64,000 nt of DNA from JAXMAO01 sp046350375 (GTDB lineage Bacteria > Planctomycetota > Phycisphaerae > UBA1845 > UTPLA1): positions 1-64,000 of the forward strand of contig JAXMAO010000012.1 of NCBI GenBank assembly GCA_046350375.1, in the 5' to 3' direction. Of this stretch, positions 31,974 through 39,983 are shown piece after piece (within the stretch, counting starts at the first letter, position 1; each line of letters opens with the position of its first letter). The notes under the pieces were generated by a model. The model ran no database searches and was not told the DNA's origin. It worked only from the letters and a program-made list of their open reading frames with translations. The translations under genes and the position numbers were made by a program.

Positions 31974-33212
31974 GTGAAAGGCTCGTCAAACAACCACGCC
32001 GCGCCCTATCTGTTCACGTCGGAATCAGTCACCATGGGCCACCCGGACAAGGTCGCCGATGCGATCTCGGACGCGGTGGTCGACAGCCTGCTGGCGCGCG
32101 ACCCGATGGCGCGCATCGCCTGCGAGACGCTGGTCACCACCGGGCTGGTGGTCATTTCCGGCGAGGTCACGGTTCACAACCAGGCGTCGATCGAGGCGCT
32201 GAACAACGTTGAAGAGACCGCGCGCCGGACGATCCAGCGGATCGGCTACACCGACCCGGCGCTGCGCTTCGACTACCAGAGCTGCGCCGTGGTGCGCAGC
32301 CTGCACAGCCAGTCGGCCGACATTTCCCAGGGCGTCGACGAGACCGCCGCCCACGAGCAGGGGGCCGGCGATCAGGGGCTGATGTTCGGCTTCGCCTGTC
32401 GCGAGGCGAGCGAGCACATGCCCATGCCGATCTACCTGTCGCACCGGCTGGTCGAGCGGCTGGCCGAGGCGCGGATGGACGGCGAGATCGACTGGCTCAA
32501 GCCGGACGGCAAGTCGCAGGTGACGGTGGAATATCGCGATGGCAAGCCGCACCGCGTGCACACGATCGTCATCAGCACGCAGCACGAAGAGCGCAAGGAG
32601 CTGCTCGACCGCCGCGGAAACTGCAATGAGAAGTTCCGCAAGATCATCATTGACAAGATCATCAAGCCGGTGGTGATGCGCGAAGCCAAGCATCTGTGGC
32701 ACAAGGGGGTGGTGTTTCACATCAACCCCACCGGGCGGTTCGTGATCGGCGGGCCGCACGGCGACACCGGGCTGACCGGGCGCAAGATCATCGTCGATAC
32801 CTATGGCGGCCGTGCGCCGCACGGCGGCGGGGCGTTCTCCGGAAAGGACCCCTCGAAGGTCGATCGCTCGGCGAGCTACATGGCGCGCTACATCGCGAAG
32901 AACATCGTCGCTGCCGGGCTGGCGGACCAGTGCCAGGTGCAACTGGCGTACGCGATCGGCATCGCCAAGCCGGTGAGCGTGCTGGTGACGACGGCGGGCA
33001 CGGGCAAGGTTCGCGAAGACATTCTCTCGGAGCTGGTTCAGGACCACTTCCAACTCACGCCGCGGGGCATCATCGACTCGCTCAAACTGCGCCGCCCCAT
33101 CTACGAGGAGACCGCGGCCCACGGCCACTTCGGCCGGCCGGGTTTCTCGTGGGAGGCCACCGACAAGGCCGCCGGCCTGAAGAAGTCGGCGGCGCGCTGG
33201 CTGCGCGGATAG
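31974..33212 (+). CDS. metK: S-adenosylmethionine synthetase
   Basis: Makes SAM from ATP and methionine in the cytoplasm; 412 residues. Signatures: LFTSESVTMGHPDKVADAIS with the catalytic His, GEVTVHNQ, the loop GAGDQGLMFGFA, the GGPHGDTGLTGRKIIVDTYGG stretch, and GGGAFSGKDPSKVDRSASY near the P-loop-like region. The GTG at 31974 is preferred because GAGGAG ends 8 nt upstream; a second GTG at 31965 lies inside that site. The internal stretch around STQHEERKELLDRRGN is longer than in E. coli, as in some other phyla. It is monocistronic as far as I can see. Confidence 0.96.
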   Translation: MKGSSNNHAAPYLFTSESVTMGHPDKVADAISDAVVDSLLARDPMARIACETLVTTGLVVISGEVTVHNQASIEALNNVEETARRTIQRIGYTDPALRFDYQSCAVVRSLHSQSADISQGVDETAAHEQGAGDQGLMFGFACREASEHMPMPIYLSHRLVERLAEARMDGEIDWLKPDGKSQVTVEYRDGKPHRVHTIVISTQHEERKELLDRRGNCNEKFRKIIIDKIIKPVVMREAKHLWHKGVVFHINPTGRFVIGGPHGDTGLTGRKIIVDTYGGRAPHGGGAFSGKDPSKVDRSASYMARYIAKNIVAAGLADQCQVQLAYAIGIAKPVSVLVTTAGTGKVREDILSELVQDHFQLTPRGIIDSLKLRRPIYEETAAHGHFGRPGFSWEATDKAAGLKKSAARWLRG

Positions 33213-33401
33213 CCGTGCGCGGCGCGGCCTGGCGCACGTCCGGATCTCGCGAGTTGTTTTCACAGCACCTCGCGCCCACATGCTGCATGCATCGCGGCGC
33301 CTGATCGAGCCGAATCGTGCATCTGCACACGGGCTTGCGCATCCGGGCGCGAATTCTGCGTCCGAAAATTCTCGGCGGTATGTTTTTTCGCGGACCCGGT
33401 G

Positions 33402-33407
33402 TATAGT
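33402..33407 (+). promoter_or_regulatory. Candidate -10 box in the AT-rich leader of the exported-protein operon
   Basis: TATAGT (5 of 6) sits in an unusually AT-rich patch (33360-33410) within the 312-bp gap after metK. No convincing -35 box is present at 17 nt. Predicted leader is about 110 nt to the ATG at 33525. Nothing else is evident in the gap apart from a 7-bp GC stem near 33215-33240 without a U-run. Confidence 0.42.
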
Positions 33408-33524
33408 ATTAGCCACTGGCATCTGGCGAGTCGTGGGTGAGCCGGCATGGGGTGCCACGTCGCGGCGGTTGGTCCGCTGCCGCGCAGCTTCTACTGCGGT
33501 CAGAACCCGAACGTGGGAGGCGAA

Positions 33525-35759
33525 ATGAGCGCGCAACGAGTTCAGACAATCCGTCGGACGATTTCCGTTCTAACAATCTGTCTGGCGATGACGGGCGTCG
33601 CATGGGGTGTGCCGCTGGGCGACGCCAACTGCGACACCTGCGTCAACCCGGTCGACATCCCGGCCTTCGTCGAGGCGCTGGTGAACCCGGCCCAGTATGG
33701 CATCGATCACCCGGGATGCCCGCTGTCGAACGTGGATTGCAACGGCGACACGCAGGTGAATGGCGACGACGTGCAGTGTTTCATTCCGCTGCTGTCGATC
33801 CCCATCATTCCCACGCGGGCGCAACTGGCCGGCAACGCGCTGGGCGTGTATCCGTTCTTTGAGTACGTCCGGGCGTTCAATTCCACCGAAAGCGTCAGCC
33901 TGGCGATCGATCCGACGCGCTACCCCAGCATCGCGGGTCGCACGGCCGACATCTACATCGTCAACGCCAAGACCGACGCCCAGTGGACCGGCGATCCGAG
34001 CCTGACCGATGTTCGCGGCGCGGCGCAGACGGTGACCTTCCCGGGCGGCACGATTCAGGCCGACACGTTCACGATCGCCACGCCGGGCCAGCTTGCGAGC
34101 TCGGGCGGGACGACCGACATCGGCAAGGGCTATGACGTCGTGGTCGACGTCAATCGCAACGGCGTTCTGGATTGCGGCGACTTCATCGACGGTCTCGGCG
34201 ATCCCGAGGCCGGCATGTACGTCGTGCACGACATCAGCGGGCTGGGGCCGCTGGCGACCACCGCGATCAACTACACCGTCACCGGCGTCACGGCCGGCTT
34301 CACCAGCGAGCGCACCTGGTATCCGAGCAATATCGCGGCCATGGGCCAGGTGCCGCTGGTGGTCATCAGCCACGGCAACGGCCACCTCTACACCTGGTAC
34401 GACTACCTCCAGCAGCACCTGGCCTCGTACGGCTACATCGTGATGAGCCACCAGAACAATACCGGGCCGGGCATTGAAACCGCCTCGACCACGACCCTGC
34501 AGCACACCGACGCCATTCTCGGCCAGCAGGCCACCATCGGCGGCGGCGTGCTCAACGGGCACATTGACGGCCACAAGATCATCTGGATCGGCCACAGTCG
34601 CGGCGGCGAAGGCGTCTGCCGCGGATACGACCGCATCTTCGACGCGACCTTCGTGCCGACCAATTACGTTCTGTCTGACATTCGCCTGGTGAGCAGCATC
34701 GCCCCGACGGACTTCCTGGGCACCGGCAGCGCCGATCCGCACGGCGTCACCTATCACCTGATCTACGGCTCGTCCGACCGCGACGTGGGCGGCTATCCGA
34801 ACAACGACATCGCCGACTCGTTCAACCTGTACGAGCGGGCGACGGGCTTCCGCCAGGCGACCTATGTCCAGGGCGCGTTCCACAACGATTTCAACTGCTG
34901 CGGCGACGATTCGGGCTTTGCCGACGGCACGGTCAATCCGGCCGGCACGCTGATCGGCAAGACCGAGGCGCAGAAGGTCGCCAAGGCGGTCTACCTGGCG
35001 CTCATCAAGCACTACATCGAGAACAACATTCCGGCGAAGGATTACCTGTGGCGGCAGTATGAACATTTCAAGCCAATCGGCGTGGCGAGCACAACGATCG
35101 TCGACAACGAGTACCGCCCGACGCCTAATGTCGGCCGGTTCGTGATCGACGACTACCAGACCAACACGGCGGCCAACCTCTCGAGCAGCGGCGGGGCGGT
35201 GGCGACGTCGCTTGCCAACCTGACCGAGGGAATCATGTTGGACAACGACGCCGTGTTCACCTGGCTCGTGTCGGATCCGTTCAACGGCATGACCCGCGGG
35301 CGCAACACCGATACGCCGCGGGCCGTGGTGTTCGACTGGACGGTGGGCGACGACCGCTTCTACGACGAGACGGTGATTCCGGCCCAGCAGAACTGGAACA
35401 ACTATCACTACATCAGCCTGCGGGCCTGCCAGGGCACGCGCCACCCCGAGACCGTCGCCGAGTTGGCCGACCTGACCTTCTCGGTGGTGCTGGTCGACAA
35501 CGCCGCGCATTCCAGCACGATCAACATCGGCGCCTATGGCGGCGGCATCGAAGAGCCCTACCAGCGGACCGGCTACGGCTCGGGCGCCGGCTGGCAGAAC
35601 GAATTCGAGACCATTCGCATTCGACTGACCGACTTCCTGAACAACGGGTCGAATGTCGATCTGGCCCACATCGCCACTCTGCGTCTGCGGTTCGGTTCGG
35701 TCGTCGGCTCCAGCCGCGGCCGGGTCGCGATTGATGACTTGCAGCTCGAGCAGGAGTAA
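33525..35759 (+). CDS. Exported alpha/beta hydrolase with N-terminal dockerin-like pair
   Basis: 744 residues. A signal peptide (TISVLTICLAMTGVAWG) is followed at once by two calcium-loop motifs (DANCDTCVNPVDIPAFV and DCNGDTQVNGDDVQCFI), so the dockerin-like part is N-terminal here. A hydrolase domain at about 285-520 has VVISHGNGHLY, the nucleophile elbow IGHSRGGEG, an acid in GSSDRDVGG and a His in GAFHNDFN. The C-terminal about 200 residues are beta-rich and end in a jelly-roll-like IRIRLTDFLNNG stretch. Probably an extracellular esterase or lipase-like enzyme. ATG 33525 follows GGGAGG. The next gene is only 5 nt away. Confidence 0.85.
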   Translation: MSAQRVQTIRRTISVLTICLAMTGVAWGVPLGDANCDTCVNPVDIPAFVEALVNPAQYGIDHPGCPLSNVDCNGDTQVNGDDVQCFIPLLSIPIIPTRAQLAGNALGVYPFFEYVRAFNSTESVSLAIDPTRYPSIAGRTADIYIVNAKTDAQWTGDPSLTDVRGAAQTVTFPGGTIQADTFTIATPGQLASSGGTTDIGKGYDVVVDVNRNGVLDCGDFIDGLGDPEAGMYVVHDISGLGPLATTAINYTVTGVTAGFTSERTWYPSNIAAMGQVPLVVISHGNGHLYTWYDYLQQHLASYGYIVMSHQNNTGPGIETASTTTLQHTDAILGQQATIGGGVLNGHIDGHKIIWIGHSRGGEGVCRGYDRIFDATFVPTNYVLSDIRLVSSIAPTDFLGTGSADPHGVTYHLIYGSSDRDVGGYPNNDIADSFNLYERATGFRQATYVQGAFHNDFNCCGDDSGFADGTVNPAGTLIGKTEAQKVAKAVYLALIKHYIENNIPAKDYLWRQYEHFKPIGVASTTIVDNEYRPTPNVGRFVIDDYQTNTAANLSSSGGAVATSLANLTEGIMLDNDAVFTWLVSDPFNGMTRGRNTDTPRAVVFDWTVGDDRFYDETVIPAQQNWNNYHYISLRACQGTRHPETVAELADLTFSVVLVDNAAHSSTINIGAYGGGIEEPYQRTGYGSGAGWQNEFETIRIRLTDFLNNGSNVDLAHIATLRLRFGSVVGSSRGRVAIDDLQLEQE

Positions 35760-35764
35760 TTTCA

Positions 35765-36427
35765 ATGGCTCGGATCATTGCTGATTCTCGGGTTTCTTAT
35801 CGCGGCACGGCGCTCATCGGCGCCCTGCTGGTCGGCCTGGCGCTGGTGAGCGGCGGCATGGCCGACGCCCCCAAGCCGGCTGCTGCACCTCCGGCCACGC
35901 CGCACGCGGTCAACGACCTGCTTGTGGCCCGGCCGTTCCATCTCGACAACGGCTATCAGAACGACTGGCGCAAGGAACGCGCCACCGTCCGCGACGGCTA
36001 TGTCATCGTCCTGGCGGTGGAGCGCGAGCTGGTGCATCCGCGGCAGACGGCCGAGCCGATTCTCTACGTCGGCAACCAGACCGCCGAGCGGCTGAACATC
36101 GGCTACGATTCGGGCCACGTCGTGGCGCTGGTTCCGGCGCCGATCGACCTGGCCACGGCGCCCATCTGGTTCGGCACGCCGGGCCTGCCCGAGCAGGTCG
36201 ACGCCGCCAAGATCACCGACCAGCGCCGCACCGCGGAGCAGGCCGGGATCCGCCCGATAGCCGGCGCAAAGGTCGATGCGGCTCTTAAGTCCGGCGGCGC
36301 CCGGCTGACCGCGCTCGACAAGAACGACCTGCTGCGGCAGATCGTTCCGCTGGTGCGGACTTTCGCCCCGACCGAGCACGAGCTGGCCCAGTCGATGGCG
36401 CTCCAACCGGTCGGCGCCGCCAAGTAG
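35765..36427 (+). CDS. Exported protein of unknown function, partner of the preceding hydrolase
   Basis: 220 residues. A signal peptide (GTALIGALLVGLALVSGGMADA) precedes a short Pro/Ala linker. The globular part has an ILYVGNQTAERLNIGYDSGHVVALVP stretch and a conserved-looking IWFGTPGLPEQVDA segment. I recognise no domain. The ATG at 35765 uses the AGGAG that overlaps the end of the hydrolase gene, so the two form an operon. It may help fold or anchor the hydrolase, or act on the same substrate; that is inference from position. Confidence 0.7.
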   Translation: MARIIADSRVSYRGTALIGALLVGLALVSGGMADAPKPAAAPPATPHAVNDLLVARPFHLDNGYQNDWRKERATVRDGYVIVLAVERELVHPRQTAEPILYVGNQTAERLNIGYDSGHVVALVPAPIDLATAPIWFGTPGLPEQVDAAKITDQRRTAEQAGIRPIAGAKVDAALKSGGARLTALDKNDLLRQIVPLVRTFAPTEHELAQSMALQPVGAAK

Positions 36428-36645
36428 CCCGCCGCTCGGGGGCGCGCCAGCCGCAGCCGCAGCCGGAGAGTTGTGCGGGCCGGTGGGCCCGCGCGGCCAA
36501 TCGCAAGGGGGCGACGGCGTCGTCGCGATGTCTGAAGATCGGACCTGTGCCGCCACACCGGGCGCGCCTAGGATGATCTCGGACCCAATCGGCCGATTGA
36601 GCGGAGTGCAACCGCGCCGCGTCGTCGGACGATGTGGAGTGGGTG

Positions 36646-38046
36646 ATGCCGCGCCGCAGGCCGCTGGGAGCCCTGGTTACTCGCCCGTGGTGGGTGTGCG
36701 GCGTGGTGCTGCTTCTGGCGGCGCCGGCCGGGGCGGTCATCAGCGCCAGCCTGCTCCAGCTTTTCGGCCTGTCGCAGATCAACCACAGCGGCACGTTTCC
36801 GGCCGGTTCGGTCGCGGTCGCGCCCAGCACCACCATCTGCAACCTGGGCGACGAGATCATTCCGTGGCAGGCGGCGATGAGCCCCAACCACCCGATCGTG
36901 GGCTATTCCATCTATCGGCTGAAGGACGCACGGCTGGAGCAGATCGGGCGGTCGTGGGCCAAGCACACCTTCTTCGTCGTCGGCACCTCGCAGTGCGGCA
37001 GCTGCATCAGCGCCGGCTCGGCAGCGCTGGGGCTGGCCTGCTCCGACACCTACGCGGCGTCGAACAACGCCCTGCAGACGCAGCTCGGCCCGCGCGAAGA
37101 AGTGGACCCGTGGACGGCCGGCTGGCAGCCGTGCGGCTCCTATTTTGACGGCACGCCGGTCGACTGCCTGCGCAACGGCCCGTCCGGGCTGGGGCCGCTC
37201 GATCATCGCTGCGTGGGAACCGACGCCGACCTGAACGACCCGGCCGCGCAGTACTTCTACGAGGCGATGTACCTCATTAATAACGACGCCGACCGCACCG
37301 ACAACATCGGCTCGCGGAAATTCGTGCCCACGTGGCTGGGGTCGCAGTGGTTCTTCGATACGCCGTCGATGGACAATCCGCTGGTGATCGGCCCGGTGAT
37401 TGCGCGTTGGCTGTCGGGCGGGGCAAACGAGCTGCTTTCGACCGTCGACGACCCGGGCCGGGTCTACGTCGGCTCGAAGGCTACCGACCTGGGCGGCGGC
37501 GTGTGGCACTTCGAATATGCCGTTTACAATCTCAACTACACGCGGCGCCTGCGTCGGTTCACCGTCAGTCTGCCGCCCGGCGCGGCGCCGGCCAACATCG
37601 GTTTCTTCGACGGCGACGGCAACGCGGCCAACGACTGGGCCGCCACCATCGACGCGACCTGCCGCACCATCGCCTGGCAGACCGACACCTACGCCGGAAA
37701 CCCCGCCGCAAACGCACTCGTCTGGGGAACGCTCTTCAATTTCCGCTTCGACGCGACGGCCACGCCCGGCGTGGCCAGCGCACAGCTCGAGCCGTTCGCG
37801 CCCGGCGGCGGGGCGGCGGAACTTTCGACGTCGGCGGTCATGCCCAGCCTGCCGGGCTGCCTGGTCGGCGACGTTAATCTCGACGGCCAGCTGAACGGGC
37901 TCGACGTGCAGGAGTTCGTCGGCGTGCTGCTCGACCCGCCGTGCGCCACGGCCGAGGCGTGGTGCGCCGCCAACGTGCACAGCGCCGATGCCGTCATCGA
38001 CGGACAGGATGCGGCCGAACTGGCGGCTCTGCTGGTCGCACCGTAG
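36646..38046 (+). CDS. Exported protein with C-terminal dockerin-like pair
   Basis: 466 residues from the ATG at 36646, which has GGAG at 6 nt; an ATG at 36634 is too far from the site. The signal peptide is WWVCGVVLLLAAPAGAV. The body contains a Cys-rich segment (SQCGSCISAG, and several more Cys), a long region of beta-sheet character and NRRLRRFTVSLPPGAAP-like sequence. The C-terminus has the dockerin-like DVNLDGQLNGLDVQEFVGVL and a weaker second loop DAVIDGQDAAELAALL. No catalytic motif is visible. It converges with the di-heme gene. Confidence 0.78.
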   Translation: MPRRRPLGALVTRPWWVCGVVLLLAAPAGAVISASLLQLFGLSQINHSGTFPAGSVAVAPSTTICNLGDEIIPWQAAMSPNHPIVGYSIYRLKDARLEQIGRSWAKHTFFVVGTSQCGSCISAGSAALGLACSDTYAASNNALQTQLGPREEVDPWTAGWQPCGSYFDGTPVDCLRNGPSGLGPLDHRCVGTDADLNDPAAQYFYEAMYLINNDADRTDNIGSRKFVPTWLGSQWFFDTPSMDNPLVIGPVIARWLSGGANELLSTVDDPGRVYVGSKATDLGGGVWHFEYAVYNLNYTRRLRRFTVSLPPGAAPANIGFFDGDGNAANDWAATIDATCRTIAWQTDTYAGNPAANALVWGTLFNFRFDATATPGVASAQLEPFAPGGGAAELSTSAVMPSLPGCLVGDVNLDGQLNGLDVQEFVGVLLDPPCATAEAWCAANVHSADAVIDGQDAAELAALLVAP

Positions 38047-38193
38047 TCACGGCGACCTTCCCCTCCGCAACCCGCCCAAGATTCGCGATTCGGCTCTTGT
38101 AACGCAGCCTCTCAAGCGATGGTCGGTGCGTGCCCATCGAGAGCGCGTTCGAGCGGGCAGGGTCCGGCCGTGCTGTCCGCCGCACCACGCCAG

Positions 38194-38226
38194 AAAAAAA
38201 CCCGATCCGCGGGCTCGCGGATCGGG
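38194..38226 (-). terminator. Rho-independent terminator
   Basis: On the minus strand a perfect 11-bp stem (cccgatccgcg and its complement, 38201-38226) with a 4-nt loop is followed by seven T. It ends the di-heme protein gene about 65 nt after its stop. Confidence 0.88.
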
Positions 38227-38290
38227 CCGGATGATGCAACTGGCGGGCGCGGCCTGAGGCGAACCACGCGAACGTGGCGCCCGGCGGATC

Positions 38291-39934
38291 CTAGAAGCCC
38301 AGCAGGTGGTTCACGAACAACTGAGCGTCGGTTCCATTGACGTACGTGTCGTGGTTGCGATCGTACATGCAATGCAGCGTGGCGTTGTTGTTGTGGCCGG
38401 TCAGCACGGCGACGAACAGCGACACGCTGTCGTACTCGGGCTGGCAGTCATCGGGCACGGCGTTGTTGTCGCAGTCGGAACTGACGGCGGTGAGGATGTC
38501 CACCAGGTCGGGCTGCTTGTTGAAGTTGCAGTCGCCGTTGACGCCGGTGTAAACGGTCTGGAACAACGCGAAATCGTCGTCGTCCACGTCGCCGTCCTGG
38601 TCGATGTCGTGCACGGCGCAAGGCGAATCGGGGCTGTAGGGGCCGGGGCCGTAGCAGGCGTGGAAGCTGGCGAAGTCGGCCTCGTCGACGTCGCGATCGC
38701 CGTCGGCGTCAAACTCGCGCCGGCCGAGCGAATCGAGAAAGGCGATGACCTTGTCCTTGTCGCCTGCCGAGAGCGCCGCGAAGGCCGCACCGGAGGGCTG
38801 GGCTTCACTGCCGGCGACGTTGTGCCAGCCGATGGCGGCGGTGACGCGCGTGGCAAAAGTCCCCGCGGCGGCCCGGCCGTCGTGCAGCATCGGATCGCGG
38901 ACGCGCAGGCCCCAGAGCGAGGGGGTGCGGATCTCTCGAATGCCGGCATCGCCTTGCTTGATCAGGTCGCCGAGCAGCCCCATGTCGTGCAGCAAGAAAT
39001 CAGAATAAGGGTGGATGACCTTGTTACGGATGGCGGTCTCCAGCCCGGGGTCGTTCGAGGTGGTGAAGGTCGAGATGTGGCACGAATTGCAGCCGATGGC
39101 GTTGAAAATGGTTTCGCCGGACATGCCGGACTTGGGCGTCTGCGGCGGAGCGGCCGAGAAGCGCTGGAAATCGGTCACGCGGTCGATGAAGTGCCGGCCG
39201 TTGATGTCCGGGCCGTCCTCGGGGTCGGGCACCGTGTCGCAGGTGGCGAGCGAGGGCGGATTAATGCCGTTCGGGTCGTTTTCAGACTGGAGCAGGCGAT
39301 TGGTCAAGCCGAGCTCGTTCAGCGAGGCGTCGGCCGAGAAGGTGAGCACGGTCGCGACCTGGGCCTTCCAGCCGAATCGTCCGACGCGCAGCGGGCCCAT
39401 GGGGTCCTCGAGCGGCTGAACCAGGTGCGCCCGGCCGCTGATGCCGGGGCCAGGGCTTTCGTTCGCGAGGATGGCGGCATCGGGGATGGCCTCGACCAGG
39501 CCGATGCCCAAAGCGGAGTTGGTGATTCGCAGGGTGGTGACGTTGGCCTCGGGCGGAACGACCTCTTCGCAGCCCTCGGTAATCGTCTGGCTCTGAAGGA
39601 GCGAGCCGCCGAGGCTGTCGAGCGGGTCGAAGATTTCGGACTTTTCATCGAGGAAACCGAAGCGCGTAACCGAGATGGAGCCGGAGCCGCCAATGGGGTT
39701 GTTGTGACAGGCGCCGCAGCTGGAGCGATTCATGATCGGTCCGAGCCCCTGAGCGGCGGTCAACTGCGTATTGAACGAGATCTTCCCCTCGTTGAAGCGG
39801 GTCAGCTCCGAGCCGGATAGCCCGATGAGGGGCTCTCCGAGGCCGGGCTGAGCATCGATCGCGCGGGCCGGCGCAGCGGCCAGCGCCACAAACGCGGCGA
39901 TGCATGGGAACGACAAACCAGCGAGACGATTCAT
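38291..39934 (-). CDS. Di-heme oxidoreductase (DUF1111) with dockerin-like C-terminus
   Basis: 547 residues. A signal peptide ends near ALAAAPARA. Two CxxCH heme-binding sites are seen, CGACHNN at about 73 and CNSCHIS at about 280, within the DHOR/DUF1111 family (related to di-heme peroxidases; for example LTRFNEGKISF, RSSCGACH, IRTPSLWGLR, LHDGRAA). The C-terminal about 150 residues add three EF-hand-like loops (FDADGDRDVDEADF, DIDQDGDVDDDDF, DRNHDTYVNGTDA). This is unusual for a periplasmic redox protein. Electron partner unknown. The ATG at 39934 follows GAGGAGGGGG. A terminator lies downstream at 38194-38226. Confidence 0.88.
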   Translation of the reverse strand: MNRLAGLSFPCIAAFVALAAAPARAIDAQPGLGEPLIGLSGSELTRFNEGKISFNTQLTAAQGLGPIMNRSSCGACHNNPIGGSGSISVTRFGFLDEKSEIFDPLDSLGGSLLQSQTITEGCEEVVPPEANVTTLRITNSALGIGLVEAIPDAAILANESPGPGISGRAHLVQPLEDPMGPLRVGRFGWKAQVATVLTFSADASLNELGLTNRLLQSENDPNGINPPSLATCDTVPDPEDGPDINGRHFIDRVTDFQRFSAAPPQTPKSGMSGETIFNAIGCNSCHISTFTTSNDPGLETAIRNKVIHPYSDFLLHDMGLLGDLIKQGDAGIREIRTPSLWGLRVRDPMLHDGRAAAGTFATRVTAAIGWHNVAGSEAQPSGAAFAALSAGDKDKVIAFLDSLGRREFDADGDRDVDEADFASFHACYGPGPYSPDSPCAVHDIDQDGDVDDDDFALFQTVYTGVNGDCNFNKQPDLVDILTAVSSDCDNNAVPDDCQPEYDSVSLFVAVLTGHNNNATLHCMYDRNHDTYVNGTDAQLFVNHLLGF

Positions 39935-39983
39935 GTCCGTACCCCCTCCTCAAGTTGTGACGCTGGCCGCGCCGCGCTGGAAA

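Noticed and set aside
33215..33240. Terminator after metK
   Set aside because: A 7-bp GC stem is present but no U-run follows within the usual distance.
33570..35765. Minus-strand frame of 731 codons opposite the exported hydrolase
   Set aside because: Antisense shadow: the plus strand has a signal peptide, catalytic motifs and ribosome site; the minus frame has none.
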